The notes under the pieces are model-generated. The model had not been told where the DNA came from and did no database searches. It was given only the letters and a program-made list of their open reading frames with translations. Both the position numbers and the translations under genes were made by a program. From Aridibaculum aurantiacum (GTDB lineage Bacteria > Bacteroidota > Bacteroidia > Chitinophagales > Chitinophagaceae), in contig NZ_JAFEWC010000001.1 of assembly GCF_017355875.1 (NCBI RefSeq), forward strand, positions 1,240,001 to 1,304,000: a stretch of DNA of 64,000 bases, read 5' to 3'. This document shows, piece by piece, positions 55,301-64,000 of the stretch; position 1 is the stretch's first letter, and the number at the start of each line of letters is the position of its first letter.

Positions 55301-57160
55301 ATGCAGACTGATAAGAATACGGTCATTGGATTCGTGTTATTAGGAATTCTCTTTTTCGGGTACTTCTGGTTTTCCAGCCAACAGCAACAAGAGCTTTTAA
55401 AGGAACAAAGACGTGTTGAAGACTCAATTGCACAGGTAAAAGCTAAGCAGCTTCCTGTTGTTGACCCGGCTACCGCACGTGTGGATTCTACTAGAAGAGA
55501 TTCAATGCAGAATGTGGCTGCCGCTGGTTCTTTTCATTCTGCAGCAAATGGAACAGAGCAACTGTTGACTGTAGAAAATGAACTGATCAAGATAGTTTTT
55601 ACCAATAAGGGCGGACAACCTAAAAGTGTAGAGCTAAAGAAATTTCAATCAGCTGATAGTACCAATGTTATACTGGCAGGAACAGATTTCGACCATATCT
55701 CTTATAATATAAATACTACTGCTAACCAATCTTCTTCTACAACCAATCTTTTCTTCAACCCGGGTACTATATCTAAATCACCTGATGGAAGTACGGTTGT
55801 AACATTCCTGCTGCCTTCGGCTGAAGGCCAGTCTATTGCACATCAGTATGTAGTTCGTCCTAATAACTACATGATTGACTGGAACGTACAGTTGCAGGGA
55901 TCTGACAGGTTACTAACGCAAAACACACTTAACCTGAATTGGCAAGTGCTTACTGCGCAGCACCAGCGCGATGTTCGTTACGAGAGAACGCAATCCCGCC
56001 TTTGCTACTTTACCGATGATGATTATGATTTTACAAATGCAGCTACTGGTGCCAGTGAAACTTTTAATAAACCGGTGAAATGGCTGTCTATAAAGCAGCA
56101 GTTCTTCAATACTACTCTTGTAGCAAAAGGAAATTTCAATTCAGGTGAAGTAAGCATTACTGTTCCTGGAGATGAAGACTCAACAGATGTTGTAGGTAAG
56201 GCCATTGCGAATATGCGCATCCAACTTCCTGCTTCAGCCTCTGCCAATATCCCTTTTCAGATATATTATGGTCCTAATGATTACCAGGTTCTTAAGCAAT
56301 ATGGAATGGAAATGGAAAGTATTGTGGACCTTGGCTCTGGTGTTTTCTCTTTTGTGAAATACATCAACAGGTACATCATTATGCCGGTGTTCAACTTCTT
56401 TGCAAGCTTCATTACCAACTATGGTTGGGTGATTGCCCTGTTGACCATTTTTATTCGCTTGGTTACATCTCCATTAACCTATAGCAGTTACCTAAGTGGT
56501 GCTAAAATGAAGGTGCTACGTCCGGAGCTGGATGTTCTGAAGAAGAAGTTTGGTGAAGATCAGCAAGGCTTTGCAATGGAGCAAATGAAGTTGTTTAGAG
56601 AAGCCGGTGTTAACCCGCTTGGTGGTTGTATACCTGCTTTGCTCCAGATACCTATCTTCTTTGCCTTGTATAGCTTCTTCAATGCCGAAATATCATTGAG
56701 AGGTGCAAACTTCTTGTGGGCAGATGATCTTTCATCTTATGATGTAATACTAAAGTTGCCTATTTATATCTGGGGTTACGGCGATCACGTAAGCTTATTT
56801 ACGCTTACGGCTGTTATTACCAGTTTCCTTATCTCGTTTTACAATATGAGCATGACACCGGACCAAAACAACCCGGTGATGAAGTACATGCCATATATTT
56901 TCCCTTTCATCCTGTTGTTTGTATTCAACAGGCTGCCATCGGCACTTACCTGGTACTATACCGTATCAAACGTTATTACCTTGATCCTTCAGTTCATTAT
57001 CCAGAACTATATCATCAATCATGATAAGATATTGGCTAAGATCGAAGAGACACGTAAAAAGCCGAAGGTGAAGTCTAAATGGCAGCAGAAGTACGAGGGG
57101 ATGGTAGAGTCGCAAAAGAAACTCCAGGAACTGAAACAACGATCTTCAGATAAAAAATAG
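55301..57160 (+). CDS. yidC: Membrane protein insertase YidC
   Basis: 619 residues. An N-terminal membrane helix (TVIGFVLLGILFFGYFWF) is followed by a large periplasmic beta domain (about 30-360) and the conserved C-terminal core: INRYIIMPVFNFFASFITNYGWVIALLTIFIRLVTSPLTYSSY, KKKFGEDQQGFAMEQMKLFREAGVNPLGGCIPALLQIPIFFALYSFF is represented by its motif NPLGGCIPALLQIPIFFAL, and later helices (MKYMPYIFPFILLFVFNRL). The basic tail (RKKPKVKSKWQQKYEG) can bind ribosomes. It inserts proteins into the inner membrane with or without Sec. A terminator follows. Confidence 0.97.
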   Translation: MQTDKNTVIGFVLLGILFFGYFWFSSQQQQELLKEQRRVEDSIAQVKAKQLPVVDPATARVDSTRRDSMQNVAAAGSFHSAANGTEQLLTVENELIKIVFTNKGGQPKSVELKKFQSADSTNVILAGTDFDHISYNINTTANQSSSTTNLFFNPGTISKSPDGSTVVTFLLPSAEGQSIAHQYVVRPNNYMIDWNVQLQGSDRLLTQNTLNLNWQVLTAQHQRDVRYERTQSRLCYFTDDDYDFTNAATGASETFNKPVKWLSIKQQFFNTTLVAKGNFNSGEVSITVPGDEDSTDVVGKAIANMRIQLPASASANIPFQIYYGPNDYQVLKQYGMEMESIVDLGSGVFSFVKYINRYIIMPVFNFFASFITNYGWVIALLTIFIRLVTSPLTYSSYLSGAKMKVLRPELDVLKKKFGEDQQGFAMEQMKLFREAGVNPLGGCIPALLQIPIFFALYSFFNAEISLRGANFLWADDLSSYDVILKLPIYIWGYGDHVSLFTLTAVITSFLISFYNMSMTPDQNNPVMKYMPYIFPFILLFVFNRLPSALTWYYTVSNVITLILQFIIQNYIINHDKILAKIEETRKKPKVKSKWQQKYEGMVESQKKLQELKQRSSDKK

Positions 57161-57182
57161 TTGTAGATCAATTACTTTAACG

Positions 57183-57210
57183 AAGCCTGTGTCAATAGCA
57201 CAGGCTTTTT
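57183..57210 (+). terminator. Terminator after yidC
   Basis: AAGCCTGTG and CACAGGCTT form a 9-bp stem with a 7-base loop, followed by TTTC. Confidence 0.85.
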
Positions 57211-57237
57211 CGTTATTATTGAACCAAATTATTCCTG

Positions 57238-57888
57238 ATGTATAAGGCAATTTTGAAAAACTTATTTGTGACGCTTTTAGTGCCTGGATTCTCTGTTTTC
57301 GCTCAGGCTCAATCACCAAAAGTTATCTCTGAGGTTTCTGTAGTTTACGAACTTTCTATAGAAGATGCCAATGCTGACGCGAATACTGTGAAGGCAATGA
57401 ATGGGGCAGTCAAAAACCTCTTTATTAAAGGTTCAAAAGTTAGAACAGATCTTGTTACACCTTCTTTCAAACAAGTATTCCTGCATGATAGCAAATCTGA
57501 TACAACAGTGGTATTAAGGGAATTAGGGAATACAAAATACCTTACCTATATCGATGCGCGTAAGCGGACTGAGCAAAATAGGAAATATGAAGGGATCACC
57601 TTTATTAATACAGAGGAAACAAAAACTATCCTTGGGTATGAGTGCAAGAAAATTGTGGCACGGTTGAAAGATGGATCACAGTACAATGTGTTCTATGCAC
57701 CATCTATCATTCCATCTAATCGTTCTTTCGAGTACCAGTTCCAGGACCTCCCAGGTTTTGCTTTAGAATATGAGGCTCAATCTGAAGATGGAAAGACAAG
57801 GGTGAAGTATACTGCTACAAGAATAACATTAACACCTGTTCCGGTTGCACTTTTTGATATTCCGAGGAGCGGGTATAGAATACTATAA
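57238..57888 (+). CDS. GLPGLI-like secreted protein
   Basis: 216 residues. A signal peptide ends near VFAQAQS. The central part contains ETKTILGYECKKIVARLKDG and the family-like segment FQDLPGFALEYEAQSED, which corresponds to the GLPGLI motif of Bacteroidota secreted proteins. It has a beta-rich, acidic C-terminus. The function is unknown. It stands between two terminators, so it is a single-gene transcript. Confidence 0.72.
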   Translation: MYKAILKNLFVTLLVPGFSVFAQAQSPKVISEVSVVYELSIEDANADANTVKAMNGAVKNLFIKGSKVRTDLVTPSFKQVFLHDSKSDTTVVLRELGNTKYLTYIDARKRTEQNRKYEGITFINTEETKTILGYECKKIVARLKDGSQYNVFYAPSIIPSNRSFEYQFQDLPGFALEYEAQSEDGKTRVKYTATRITLTPVPVALFDIPRSGYRIL

Positions 57889-57911
57889 TCATCAATAAAC
57901 AATAGATGTTG

Positions 57912-57942
57912 AAGGCAATCTGAAATTCAGGTTGCCTTTTTT
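57912..57942 (+). terminator. Terminator after the GLPGLI-like gene
   Basis: AAGGCAATCTG and CAGGTTGCCTT pair with one G-U; six T follow. Confidence 0.82.
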
Positions 57943-58039
57943 AGTACAGAATACGTGGAAAGCTAGCTAGTGATGGAAAGGTATAGGCAAAAAAAAATCT
58001 TCCGATTGGAAGATGATTTATATTTTGATCAAGATATTA

Positions 58040-58393
58040 TTACCTGATAGTAGGAGGAGTTGGTGTAGCAAACTTAGGTACCGAAATCTTGTGCTTATAA
58101 GGGTAGATATAAGTAGTGTTACCTTTTTCAAACCTCATAATAGAAGAAACGGTAGTGGAACCATCATTTTCTTTCTTCTTGTTAAGAACCTGGGAACCTT
58201 TGAACTCGAAGCTGCGAAGAGAAAACTGAACAGCATTTGTTTTGTAAAAGCTCTTATTGAAGTCTTTTAAAGAAAATTGTTTAGCCCTGCCTTCAGAAGA
58301 ACCGGTAAAAGAACCCAAAGCAATGTGAGTAACACTTACAAGTGCCAGTGCTACGGTGAATGTTATTGCTTTTAAAGTAGTTCTCTTATTCAT
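58040..58393 (-). CDS. Small exported hypothetical protein
   Basis: 117 residues. A clear signal peptide (NKRTTLKAITFTVALALVS) ends near ALGS. The mature part has FSLKDFNKSFYKTNAVQFSL and VLNKKKENDGSTTVSSIMRF; the C-terminus is Pro-rich (VPKFATPTPPTIR). It is not recognised as a known family. It is divergent from the TPR gene. Confidence 0.7.
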   Translation of the reverse strand: MNKRTTLKAITFTVALALVSVTHIALGSFTGSSEGRAKQFSLKDFNKSFYKTNAVQFSLRSFEFKGSQVLNKKKENDGSTTVSSIMRFEKGNTTYIYPYKHKISVPKFATPTPPTIR

Positions 58394-58531
58394 CTCAATA
58401 CAAAATTAAGTGATAAAATTATATTTAACAACTTTTTTTACTAAGTACATAACGCAGATTTAATTAAAAAGTTACATCAGAAGTTGGTTTTATTTTGGTA
58501 CAAGCTTAACTTTCATTAATACAGATGTAAC

Positions 58532-59953
58532 ATGAGCGAAAATTCATACAGAGAAGACAGGGAAGAGTTGCGTGAACTGCTGATGCAGTTTGAGAATTTG
58601 AAGACTGGTCGCCAGCATTCATTTTTAGAAGAAGATGCTTTTGAACGAATAATAGATTACTATGATGACAAAGACGAACTCGCCAAAGCTATGGAAGCCG
58701 CAGATCTTGGGATAGAGCAGTTTCCATACTCATCTGTTTTAATGATCAAAAAAGCTGACCTCTTGCTAGCAGGGCGCAAATACTGGGATGCTTTAGAAAT
58801 ACTGGAACGCGCCGAACTATTCGACAGCAGCGACATCAATCTTTTTATCTTAAAAACAGATGCTTACCTCGCTCTTGATCAGCAGCAAAATGCGGTAGAA
58901 CTATTGGAAGCAGCACTTCTGCAGTTTGAAGGAGACGAAAGAATCGAGCTGCTTTTTGAACTGGCTGACGTTTACGATGATTACGAGGAATTTGATAAAG
59001 TTTTTGATTGTCTTAAACTGATTTTAGAAGAAGAACCCACCAATGAAGAGGCTTTATATAAAATCTGCTTTTGGACTGATTTCACCGGAAGAAATGAAGA
59101 AAGCATCCGGCTCCACCTGAATATCATCCAGGATTTTCCATACAACGAGTTGGCGTGGTTTAATCTCGGAGCAGCTTACCAAGGGCTGAAGCTTTATGAA
59201 AAAGCCATTGATGCATACCTGTACGCTGTAACCATTGATGAAAAGTTTGATTACGCCTATCGTAACATGGGCGATGCTTACCTGCGTCTGCGCAAGTTCA
59301 AAGACGCCATAGAAGCACTGGAGAAAGTGCTTGAGCTAAGCAGACCTGAGGATGTGATCTATGAAGCCATTGGACATTGCTATCATAAAATTGGAAACTT
59401 TGCCCAAGCCAGGTTCAATTATAGGAAAGCTTCGCATCTTAATCCCGATGATAGCAAGCTTTACTATAAAATGGCTCTTACTTACATAAATGAAGAGCAG
59501 TGGGAGAGCGCCATCAAACAGTTGGAAAGTGCAATGCGCATCCACAGAATGCTACCTGAATATAATCTTGCAATGGGCGAGTGCCAGATGCAGTTGGAGC
59601 AGTACAAAGATGCTATTCAATATTTCGGGAATGTGGTAAGGTCAAGGCCTAAAAGTGTGGCCGGTTGGGAGGCATTGATTCGTTGTTTGTTTAAAGCAGA
59701 ATTTTATGAAGAAGCTTTAGAACAAAGCGAAGCTGCCTTGAAAGTAACAGAAGGAAAGACCTTATTCATATACTATCTCAGTGGGTGCTTGTTTGCACTT
59801 CGCAGATCAAAGGAAGGATTATTACAACTTGAAAAGGCGATGCAGGTTTCTCCAAGGCAACTGAAAAGGTTTATAGATCTTCAGCCGGCAATACTTCAGA
59901 ACCCGCAGGTGGTAGATGTAATTGCGCGTTATAAAAAGGGTAAGAAGATCTAG
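58532..59953 (+). CDS. TPR-repeat protein, cytoplasmic
   Basis: 473 residues, no signal peptide, strongly acidic. At least ten TPR-like repeats run through it; clear ones are LAWFNLGAAYQGLKLYEKAI, FDYAYRNMGDAYLRLRKFKD, IYEAIGHCYHKIGNFAQARF and LYYKMALTYINEEQWESAI. It most likely serves as a protein-binding scaffold. It precedes efp by about 100 bases and may share its direction but not its promoter. Confidence 0.9.
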   Translation: MSENSYREDREELRELLMQFENLKTGRQHSFLEEDAFERIIDYYDDKDELAKAMEAADLGIEQFPYSSVLMIKKADLLLAGRKYWDALEILERAELFDSSDINLFILKTDAYLALDQQQNAVELLEAALLQFEGDERIELLFELADVYDDYEEFDKVFDCLKLILEEEPTNEEALYKICFWTDFTGRNEESIRLHLNIIQDFPYNELAWFNLGAAYQGLKLYEKAIDAYLYAVTIDEKFDYAYRNMGDAYLRLRKFKDAIEALEKVLELSRPEDVIYEAIGHCYHKIGNFAQARFNYRKASHLNPDDSKLYYKMALTYINEEQWESAIKQLESAMRIHRMLPEYNLAMGECQMQLEQYKDAIQYFGNVVRSRPKSVAGWEALIRCLFKAEFYEEALEQSEAALKVTEGKTLFIYYLSGCLFALRRSKEGLLQLEKAMQVSPRQLKRFIDLQPAILQNPQVVDVIARYKKGKKI

Positions 59954-60010
59954 TTTTAGTGCCAAATACCAGCTATTACAACTTCGTATGGTATATTAAA
60001 CTGCAATAAC

Positions 60011-60018
60011 TACTTTTG
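60011..60018 (+). promoter_or_regulatory. -7 box of the efp promoter
   Basis: TACTTTTG matches TAnnTTTG and lies 36 bases upstream of the efp ATG. A -33 box is not clear. Confidence 0.5.
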
Positions 60019-60054
60019 CGCCTCTCAAAATTTGATTTTAAAATATAATCTTTT

Positions 60055-60621
60055 ATGGCAACAACTGCAGATATCAGCCGTGGTATGATCTTAAAGCTGG
60101 ATAACAGCTTGTATTCAGTAATAGAATTTGGACAAAATAAAACAGCACGTGCTGCTGCTAAAGTTTGGGCTAAACTTAAAGGTGTAGATAATAACCGCAC
60201 AATTGAACACACCTGGAACAGTGGAGATAATATTTATCCTGTTCGTGTTGAAAAGAAACCTTTCCAGTTTTTATACAAAGATGAAAGTGGCTACAACTTC
60301 ATGGATAATGAAACTTTTGAGCAACTTTCTCTTCCTGAAAGTATGATCGATGCTCCGCAGTTTTTGAAAGATGGCCAGGAGGTTTCAGTAGCAATTAATA
60401 CAGAATCTGAGCAGCCTATGAGCGTAGAACTACCTGATAAGATCGTTATGCAGGTTACTTACAGCGAGCCAGGCGTGAAAGGTGATACAGCTACAAGGAC
60501 TTTAAAACCAGCTACTGTAGAAAGTGGTGCTACTGTAATGGTGCCTTTGTTTGTAAATGAAGGTGAACTGATCAGGATCAACACTAAATCTGGTGAATAC
60601 GTAGAGCGTGTGAAAGAATAA
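60055..60621 (+). CDS. efp: Translation elongation factor P, Arg32-type loop
   Basis: 188 residues, full length, three beta domains: KOW-like N-terminal (MATTADISRGMILKLDN), middle OB (NFMDNETFEQLSLPESM) and C-terminal (YSEPGVKGDTATRTLKPATV, VPLFVNEGELIRINTKSGEYV). EF-P helps ribosomes through polyproline stretches. The loop that normally carries the modified Lys34 as PGKG here reads NKTARAAAKVWAKLKG, with Arg at residue 32. This resembles the loop of EF-Ps rhamnosylated on Arg32 by EarP (pattern G-G-R-S-S-A-K-V-x-x-K-L-K) and not the Lys-type loop. The modification enzyme is not in the window. A hairpin follows the stop. Confidence 0.95.
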   Translation: MATTADISRGMILKLDNSLYSVIEFGQNKTARAAAKVWAKLKGVDNNRTIEHTWNSGDNIYPVRVEKKPFQFLYKDESGYNFMDNETFEQLSLPESMIDAPQFLKDGQEVSVAINTESEQPMSVELPDKIVMQVTYSEPGVKGDTATRTLKPATVESGATVMVPLFVNEGELIRINTKSGEYVERVKE

Positions 60622-60645
60622 TCTTTTTAAATAGATTTATATATG

Positions 60646-60670
60646 AGGTAGTCTTCCGGCTGCCTTTATT
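60646..60670 (+). terminator. Terminator after efp
   Basis: AGGTAGTC and GGCTGCCT pair with two G-U around a TTCC loop; TTTATTT follows. Confidence 0.65.
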
Positions 60671-60807
60671 TGTGCCCATACATAAAAACTTCATCTTCTC
60701 TTGGGGATAAACCACGATGGACGATGCTATTTCTTGAACCTGTAAATGAAATGGAATTCCATAACACCAAGCAGGCACAAAGCAAGAAGAAACATTTTCA
60801 AGAGTAG

Positions 60808-61150
60808 CAACATATCTACTTCAATCCTTCATCCGCTACGAAGGCTTCTGCAAAGGCTATATCATTTTCGCCCATACCTAATAAGGCCGGGTCGTACCAA
60901 TTTGTGGTTGGAAATTCTGGTGAAGCAATGCTGACGTGCAAAGCCATGGTCAGCTTCACCAATGTACAACCAGGGTTAGTTTACAAGCCTGGTGATGTGC
61001 AATTACCAATCTTCCCAGGGGCTAAACGGATAGTTCCATACAACCTCAATGGCAAGTTTACCCAAAGGAGTATACCAAGTAGTGGCGGCTGTAGATATAG
61101 GCGATGATAAAGAACTGGAAGTAGTAGAGACAGTTATTGAAGTAAAATAA
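60808..61150 (+). pseudogene. Frameshifted remnant of a secreted beta-sandwich protein (chaperone-like)
   Basis: From 60808 one frame reads protein-like sequence: AISFSPIPNKAGSYQFVVGN, then AMVSFTNVQPGLVYKPGDVQ and GAKRIVPYNLNGKF. At about 61055-61060 the meaning continues only after a one-base shift: PKGVYQVVAAVDIGDDKELE, VVETVIEVK, stop at 61150. Removing one base joins NLNGKF to PKGVYQVVAAVDIG. No start codon or N-terminus is present (a stop precedes 60808). The style resembles C-terminal Ig-like domains of pilus-chaperone-like proteins, but the identification is weak. Confidence 0.6.
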
Positions 61151-61258
61151 ATTTTCAACTATACAATAATGCCGAACCTGCGCCGTTATCCTTACTTATT
61201 ATAAAAAAGTACTAGTTAAGGTTGTTTCAATTATTTACCTATTTATAAACATCCCATC

Positions 61259-61396
61259 ATGAACTACATCTCCACCCAAGGCTACTCCTACAGGAAAACA
61301 AACCGTTATGGTAAACTAAAAAGTGCTATAACCGATTTCTTGAAGCTTGTAATCATTTTCCTGTTCGTAATCATTTTAGGGATGCTGAAAAGCTAG
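61259..61396 (+). CDS. Small membrane peptide (45 residues)
   Basis: It starts ATG, MNYISTQGYSYRKTNRYG, a basic Tyr-rich head, then one hydrophobic helix (residues about 29-43, KLVIIFLFVIILGML) and ends MLKS. A single-span membrane protein of this shape is plausible. No homologue is recognised. It lies between the frameshifted remnant and accB. Coding evidence is only composition and the clean start-TM-stop layout. Confidence 0.5.
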   Translation: MNYISTQGYSYRKTNRYGKLKSAITDFLKLVIIFLFVIILGMLKS

Positions 61397-61617
61397 TTCA
61401 TCCATAGATTTTCTGCGTCTTCCTTTCTCTTAGATACTCCTCTTTACATAGCTGCCAGGTCATTCATGCCTCATATGTTGATTTATAAGTCCTTCCTGTA
61501 CGTTCAACTGGCACAAGTTTTTCAGATTTCCTATCTTTTATGGGATTTTTGGCTATTTTGCCGCCCGTTTCTTTATAAAAACCTCATTTACAATCAATCA
61601 AACCAAAATCCGATTGT
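61397..61617. other. Upstream region of accB
   Basis: 221 bases with no gene. The segment GGCTATTTTGCC (about 61551-61562), with TTTTATGG before it, may be a weak version of the -7 promoter box; no clear -33 box. Confidence 0.35.
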
Positions 61618-62103
61618 ATGGACTTCAAACAAATCCAGGAGTTAATCAAGATCATTAACAAGAGCAACATTGGCGAGTTAACAATAGAAGAAAAAGATTT
61701 CAAAATCACTATCAGGCAAAAAGAAGATGCAGTGCCAGTGTATAGTGCTTCTGTTCCCGCACCAGCAATGGCTCAGTATCCAGTTGCACAACAGGCAGCT
61801 GCACCAGCACAGGTTTCTAATACTGCACAAGAACAACCTGCTGCTTCAAAATCTTCTGACAATTTAATTGCCATCCGCAGCCCGATGATCGGGACTTTTT
61901 ACCGTAGTGCATCACCAGATAAACCTTCGTTTGTAAACGTAGGTGACGAAGTAGCTCCAGGTAAAACTGTATGCATCATTGAAGCAATGAAACTTTTCAA
62001 TGAAATCGAAAGTGAAGTGAAAGGAACTATTGTAAAGGTGCTTGTAGATGATGCAAGCCCTGTAGAGTACGACCAGCCTTTGTTCCTGGTTGAACCTGCA
62101 TAA
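61618..62103 (+). CDS. accB: Biotin carboxyl carrier protein of acetyl-CoA carboxylase
   Basis: 161 residues. An N-terminal helix ([20 protein letters not shown]), a Pro/Ala/Gln-rich linker (about 40-80) and the biotinyl domain (about 83-161) with [21 protein letters not shown] and the biotin site [11 protein letters not shown] (Lys125). It carries carboxylated biotin to the transferase. accC follows in the same direction with a 141-base gap. Confidence 0.97.
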   Translation: MDFKQIQELIKIINKSNIGELTIEEKDFKITIRQKEDAVPVYSASVPAPAMAQYPVAQQAAAPAQVSNTAQEQPAASKSSDNLIAIRSPMIGTFYRSASPDKPSFVNVGDEVAPGKTVCIIEAMKLFNEIESEVKGTIVKVLVDDASPVEYDQPLFLVEPA

Positions 62104-62244
62104 GAAGTGGTAGTTCAAAAGTTCCAGTGGAGCTTTTGCCTACAACAATTATCAATGTGTAGTAACAATAGCGGGCAAGAATAATTTCATGAATAAGTAC
62201 TGGTGGTTCTTTTATCCCTTAAACCATCAGCCAATAATTGTCAT

Positions 62245-63582
62245 ATGTTCAAAAAAATATTGATAGCAAACAGGGGTGAAATAGCACTGCGTGTTATTCG
62301 CACCTGTCGCGAAATGGGTATAAAAACAGTTGCTGTTTATTCAACAGCAGATAAGGATAGTCTTCATGTAAAATTTGCCGATGAAGCTGTTTGCATTGGC
62401 AAACCTCAAAGCAGCGAGTCTTATTTAAACATTCCTCATATAATGGCTGCGGCGGAGATTACTAACGCAGATGCCATTCACCCAGGTTATGGTTTCCTTG
62501 CAGAAAATGCAAAGTTCTCTCAGATATGTGCCGACCACGGGATCAAGTTTATAGGACCTACTCCTGATATGATCAGCAAGATGGGAGACAAGATAACTGC
62601 CAAAGAAACCATGATAAAAGCCGGAGTACCTGTGGTACCTGGTGGAGAAGGTTTGCTTGAGACAGTAGAAGAGGCTAAGGCATTAGCCAAAGAAATAGGA
62701 TACCCGGTGATACTGAAAGCTACTGCCGGTGGTGGTGGTAAAGGTATGCGTGTGGTAAATGAAGAGAGTGAATTAGAGAAAGCTTACACTACTGCCCGTA
62801 CCGAAGCTGGTGCATCATTTAAGAATGATGGCATCTACATGGAGAAATTCGTGGAAGAGCCAAGGCATATAGAGATACAGGTAGCAGGCGACCAGTATGG
62901 AAACGTGTGTCACCTTAGCGAACGTGATTGTTCCATTCAGCGTCGTCATCAGAAACTGGTTGAAGAAAGTCCTTCACCTTTTATGACACCAGAACTGCGT
63001 CATGCAATGGGTGAAGCTGCCATCAAAGCTGCTTCAGCTATCAACTACGAGAGTGTTGGTACAATTGAGTTCCTGGTGGACAAGCACCGCAATTTCTACT
63101 TCATGGAAATGAACACACGTATACAGGTGGAGCATTGCGTAACCGAAGAGGTGATCAACTATGACCTAATCAAGGAACAAATCAAAATAGCGGGTGGTGA
63201 GCGTTTGACAGGTAGAAATTATGAACCGCAAATGCATGCTATCGAATGTAGAATAAATGCCGAAGATCCATACAATGACTTTCGTCCTAGTCCTGGCAGA
63301 ATTACTGTATTGAACCAACCAGGCGGACACGGAGTGCGTGTTGATAGCCATGTTTACGCAGGCTATGTTATTCCTCCTTTTTACGATAGTATGATTGGTA
63401 AATTGATTGCGGTTGCACAAACTCGTGAAGAAGCTATCAATACCATGTACCGTGCACTTAGCGAGTATGTTATAGAAGGTATCAAAACCACTATACCATT
63501 CCATCTTCAGCTTATGCAAAACGAAGATTTCAGGAAAGGTAATTTCACTACCAAGTTCCTTGACACCTTTAAGCTTCAGTAA
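62245..63582 (+). CDS. accC: Biotin carboxylase subunit of acetyl-CoA carboxylase
   Basis: 445 residues from the ATG at 62245 ([19 protein letters not shown]). ATP-grasp features: [66 protein letters not shown] and [17 protein letters not shown]. It carboxylates biotin on AccB using bicarbonate and ATP, the first step of fatty-acid synthesis. A terminator follows. Confidence 0.98.
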   Translation: MFKKILIANRGEIALRVIRTCREMGIKTVAVYSTADKDSLHVKFADEAVCIGKPQSSESYLNIPHIMAAAEITNADAIHPGYGFLAENAKFSQICADHGIKFIGPTPDMISKMGDKITAKETMIKAGVPVVPGGEGLLETVEEAKALAKEIGYPVILKATAGGGGKGMRVVNEESELEKAYTTARTEAGASFKNDGIYMEKFVEEPRHIEIQVAGDQYGNVCHLSERDCSIQRRHQKLVEESPSPFMTPELRHAMGEAAIKAASAINYESVGTIEFLVDKHRNFYFMEMNTRIQVEHCVTEEVINYDLIKEQIKIAGGERLTGRNYEPQMHAIECRINAEDPYNDFRPSPGRITVLNQPGGHGVRVDSHVYAGYVIPPFYDSMIGKLIAVAQTREEAINTMYRALSEYVIEGIKTTIPFHLQLMQNEDFRKGNFTTKFLDTFKLQ

Positions 63583-63603
63583 CAAAGCTTTTATAATAGA
63601 AGT

Positions 63604-63636
63604 AACCCATGCCCAAAAGGCGTGGGTTTTATATTT
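63604..63636 (+). terminator. Terminator after accC
   Basis: AACCCATGCC and GGCGTGGGTT form a 10-bp stem with one G-U and a CAAAA loop, followed by TTATATTT. Confidence 0.8.
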
Positions 63637-63774
63637 GTCCTGGAAGCATTTGAAGAAACATTCATGATCTTTTTAGATGAAAGCAAAAGTTTGAGAGTAG
63701 ATATTCTTCTTTTTTTAATATGTATTTTATCTTTAGTTGTTGCCTTTGTTTCTTCTTCACCAAAACGTCCGGTT

Positions 63775-64000
63775 ATGACCAAAGACTTCGCTGCCGATGC
63801 ACCAGGGGTTGCAGATTTGGCTGCTCCTATAGAACAAAAATCACGTATCACTATTATAGATACATTAAGAGGTATCGCTTTATTAGGCATCCTGCTAATG
63901 AATATCCCATATTTTGGTATGCCCCACCAGCTGGCGGAAAACCTGGATATACGTGGCGAATATTCAGGTCCTAATTACCATACATGGTGGATCGTTACCA
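63775..64000 (+). CDS. DUF418-family membrane protein, N-terminal part (cut by window end)
   Basis: The ATG at 63775 starts MTKDFAADAPGVADLAAP, followed by the family signature RITIIDTLRGIALLGILLMNIPYFGM and a periplasmic loop (QLAENLDIRGEYSGPNYHTW). DUF418 proteins are multi-span membrane proteins of unknown function, sometimes linked with acyl transfer or antibiotic-related loci. The rest of the gene lies beyond the window. Confidence 0.82.
   Translation, partial: MTKDFAADAPGVADLAAPIEQKSRITIIDTLRGIALLGILLMNIPYFGMPHQLAENLDIRGEYSGPNYHTWWIVT

Noticed and set aside
63720-63974. 84-codon plus-strand gene near the window end
   Set aside because: Cys/Arg-rich sequence out of frame with the DUF418 signature that starts at 63775.

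Overview
The window comes from a bacterium of the phylum Bacteroidota, most likely family Chitinophagaceae (inference). It shows a -7 box of the TAnnTTTG type before tRNA-Leu, yidC, efp and pyrG, little sign of Shine-Dalgarno sites, a type IX secretion C-terminal domain on a giant PKD-repeat protein, a GLPGLI-like protein, DUF4407, a YceI pair and a Bacteroidota-style ECF sigma/anti-sigma pair. Genes are chromosomal in character. No phage, IS transposase, integron, CRISPR array or rRNA was seen.

Layout. 1-5.0 kb: end of a histidine kinase; a CHAT-protease/TPR lipoprotein facing an ECF sigma factor and TPR-bearing anti-sigma factor; tRNA-Leu(GAG) with promoter and terminator. 5.0-13.4 kb: cupin, small membrane protein, SF1 helicase, a 0.6-kb array of paired palindromes resembling REPINs, a GH3-family enzyme, secreted zinc peptidase, DUF985 cupin, MOSC protein and lipoprotein. 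13.4-17.0 kb: UV-damage endonuclease UvsE overlapping a DNA polymerase I without recognisable proofreading residues. 17.2-24.6 kb: a dense run of RR-PAS kinase, 1337-residue hybrid kinase with three receiver domains, single-domain response regulator, CheR and CheB, with no receptor, CheA or CheW. 24.6-34.5 kb: Crp/Fnr regulator, dinucleotide-binding oxidoreductase, two YceI proteins, DODA-type dioxygenase, cytoplasmic alpha-amylase, FAD reductase, SulP transporter, and a GAF-PAS protein that ends after a kinase-like H-box.

34.7-46.6 kb: a 2233-residue T9SS-sorted PKD protein, a membrane protein with a disturbed 5' end, an NTF2-like secreted protein, an OmpR-type two-component pair, a UspA-like protein and a bestrophin. 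46.9-52 kb: archaeo-eukaryotic release-factor-like protein, DUF481 protein, GT-like protein, double-PAS protein and dienelactone hydrolase. 52-64 kb: housekeeping genes pyrG, yidC, efp, accB and accC, mixed with DUF4407, GLPGLI-like and TPR proteins, a frameshifted gene remnant, a 45-residue membrane peptide, and the start of a DUF418 gene cut by the window end.

Most notable: the REPIN-like array, including one hairpin with a compensatory base change; an EF-P whose loop carries Arg32 in place of the usual PGKG lysine loop, resembling the arginine-rhamnosylated subfamily; the uvsE-polA overlap; the CHAT/ECF sigma module; and the receptor-less CheB/CheR phosphorelay. Word-like low-complexity tracts occupy several intergenic gaps. 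All domain and family calls were made by eye from the sequence.
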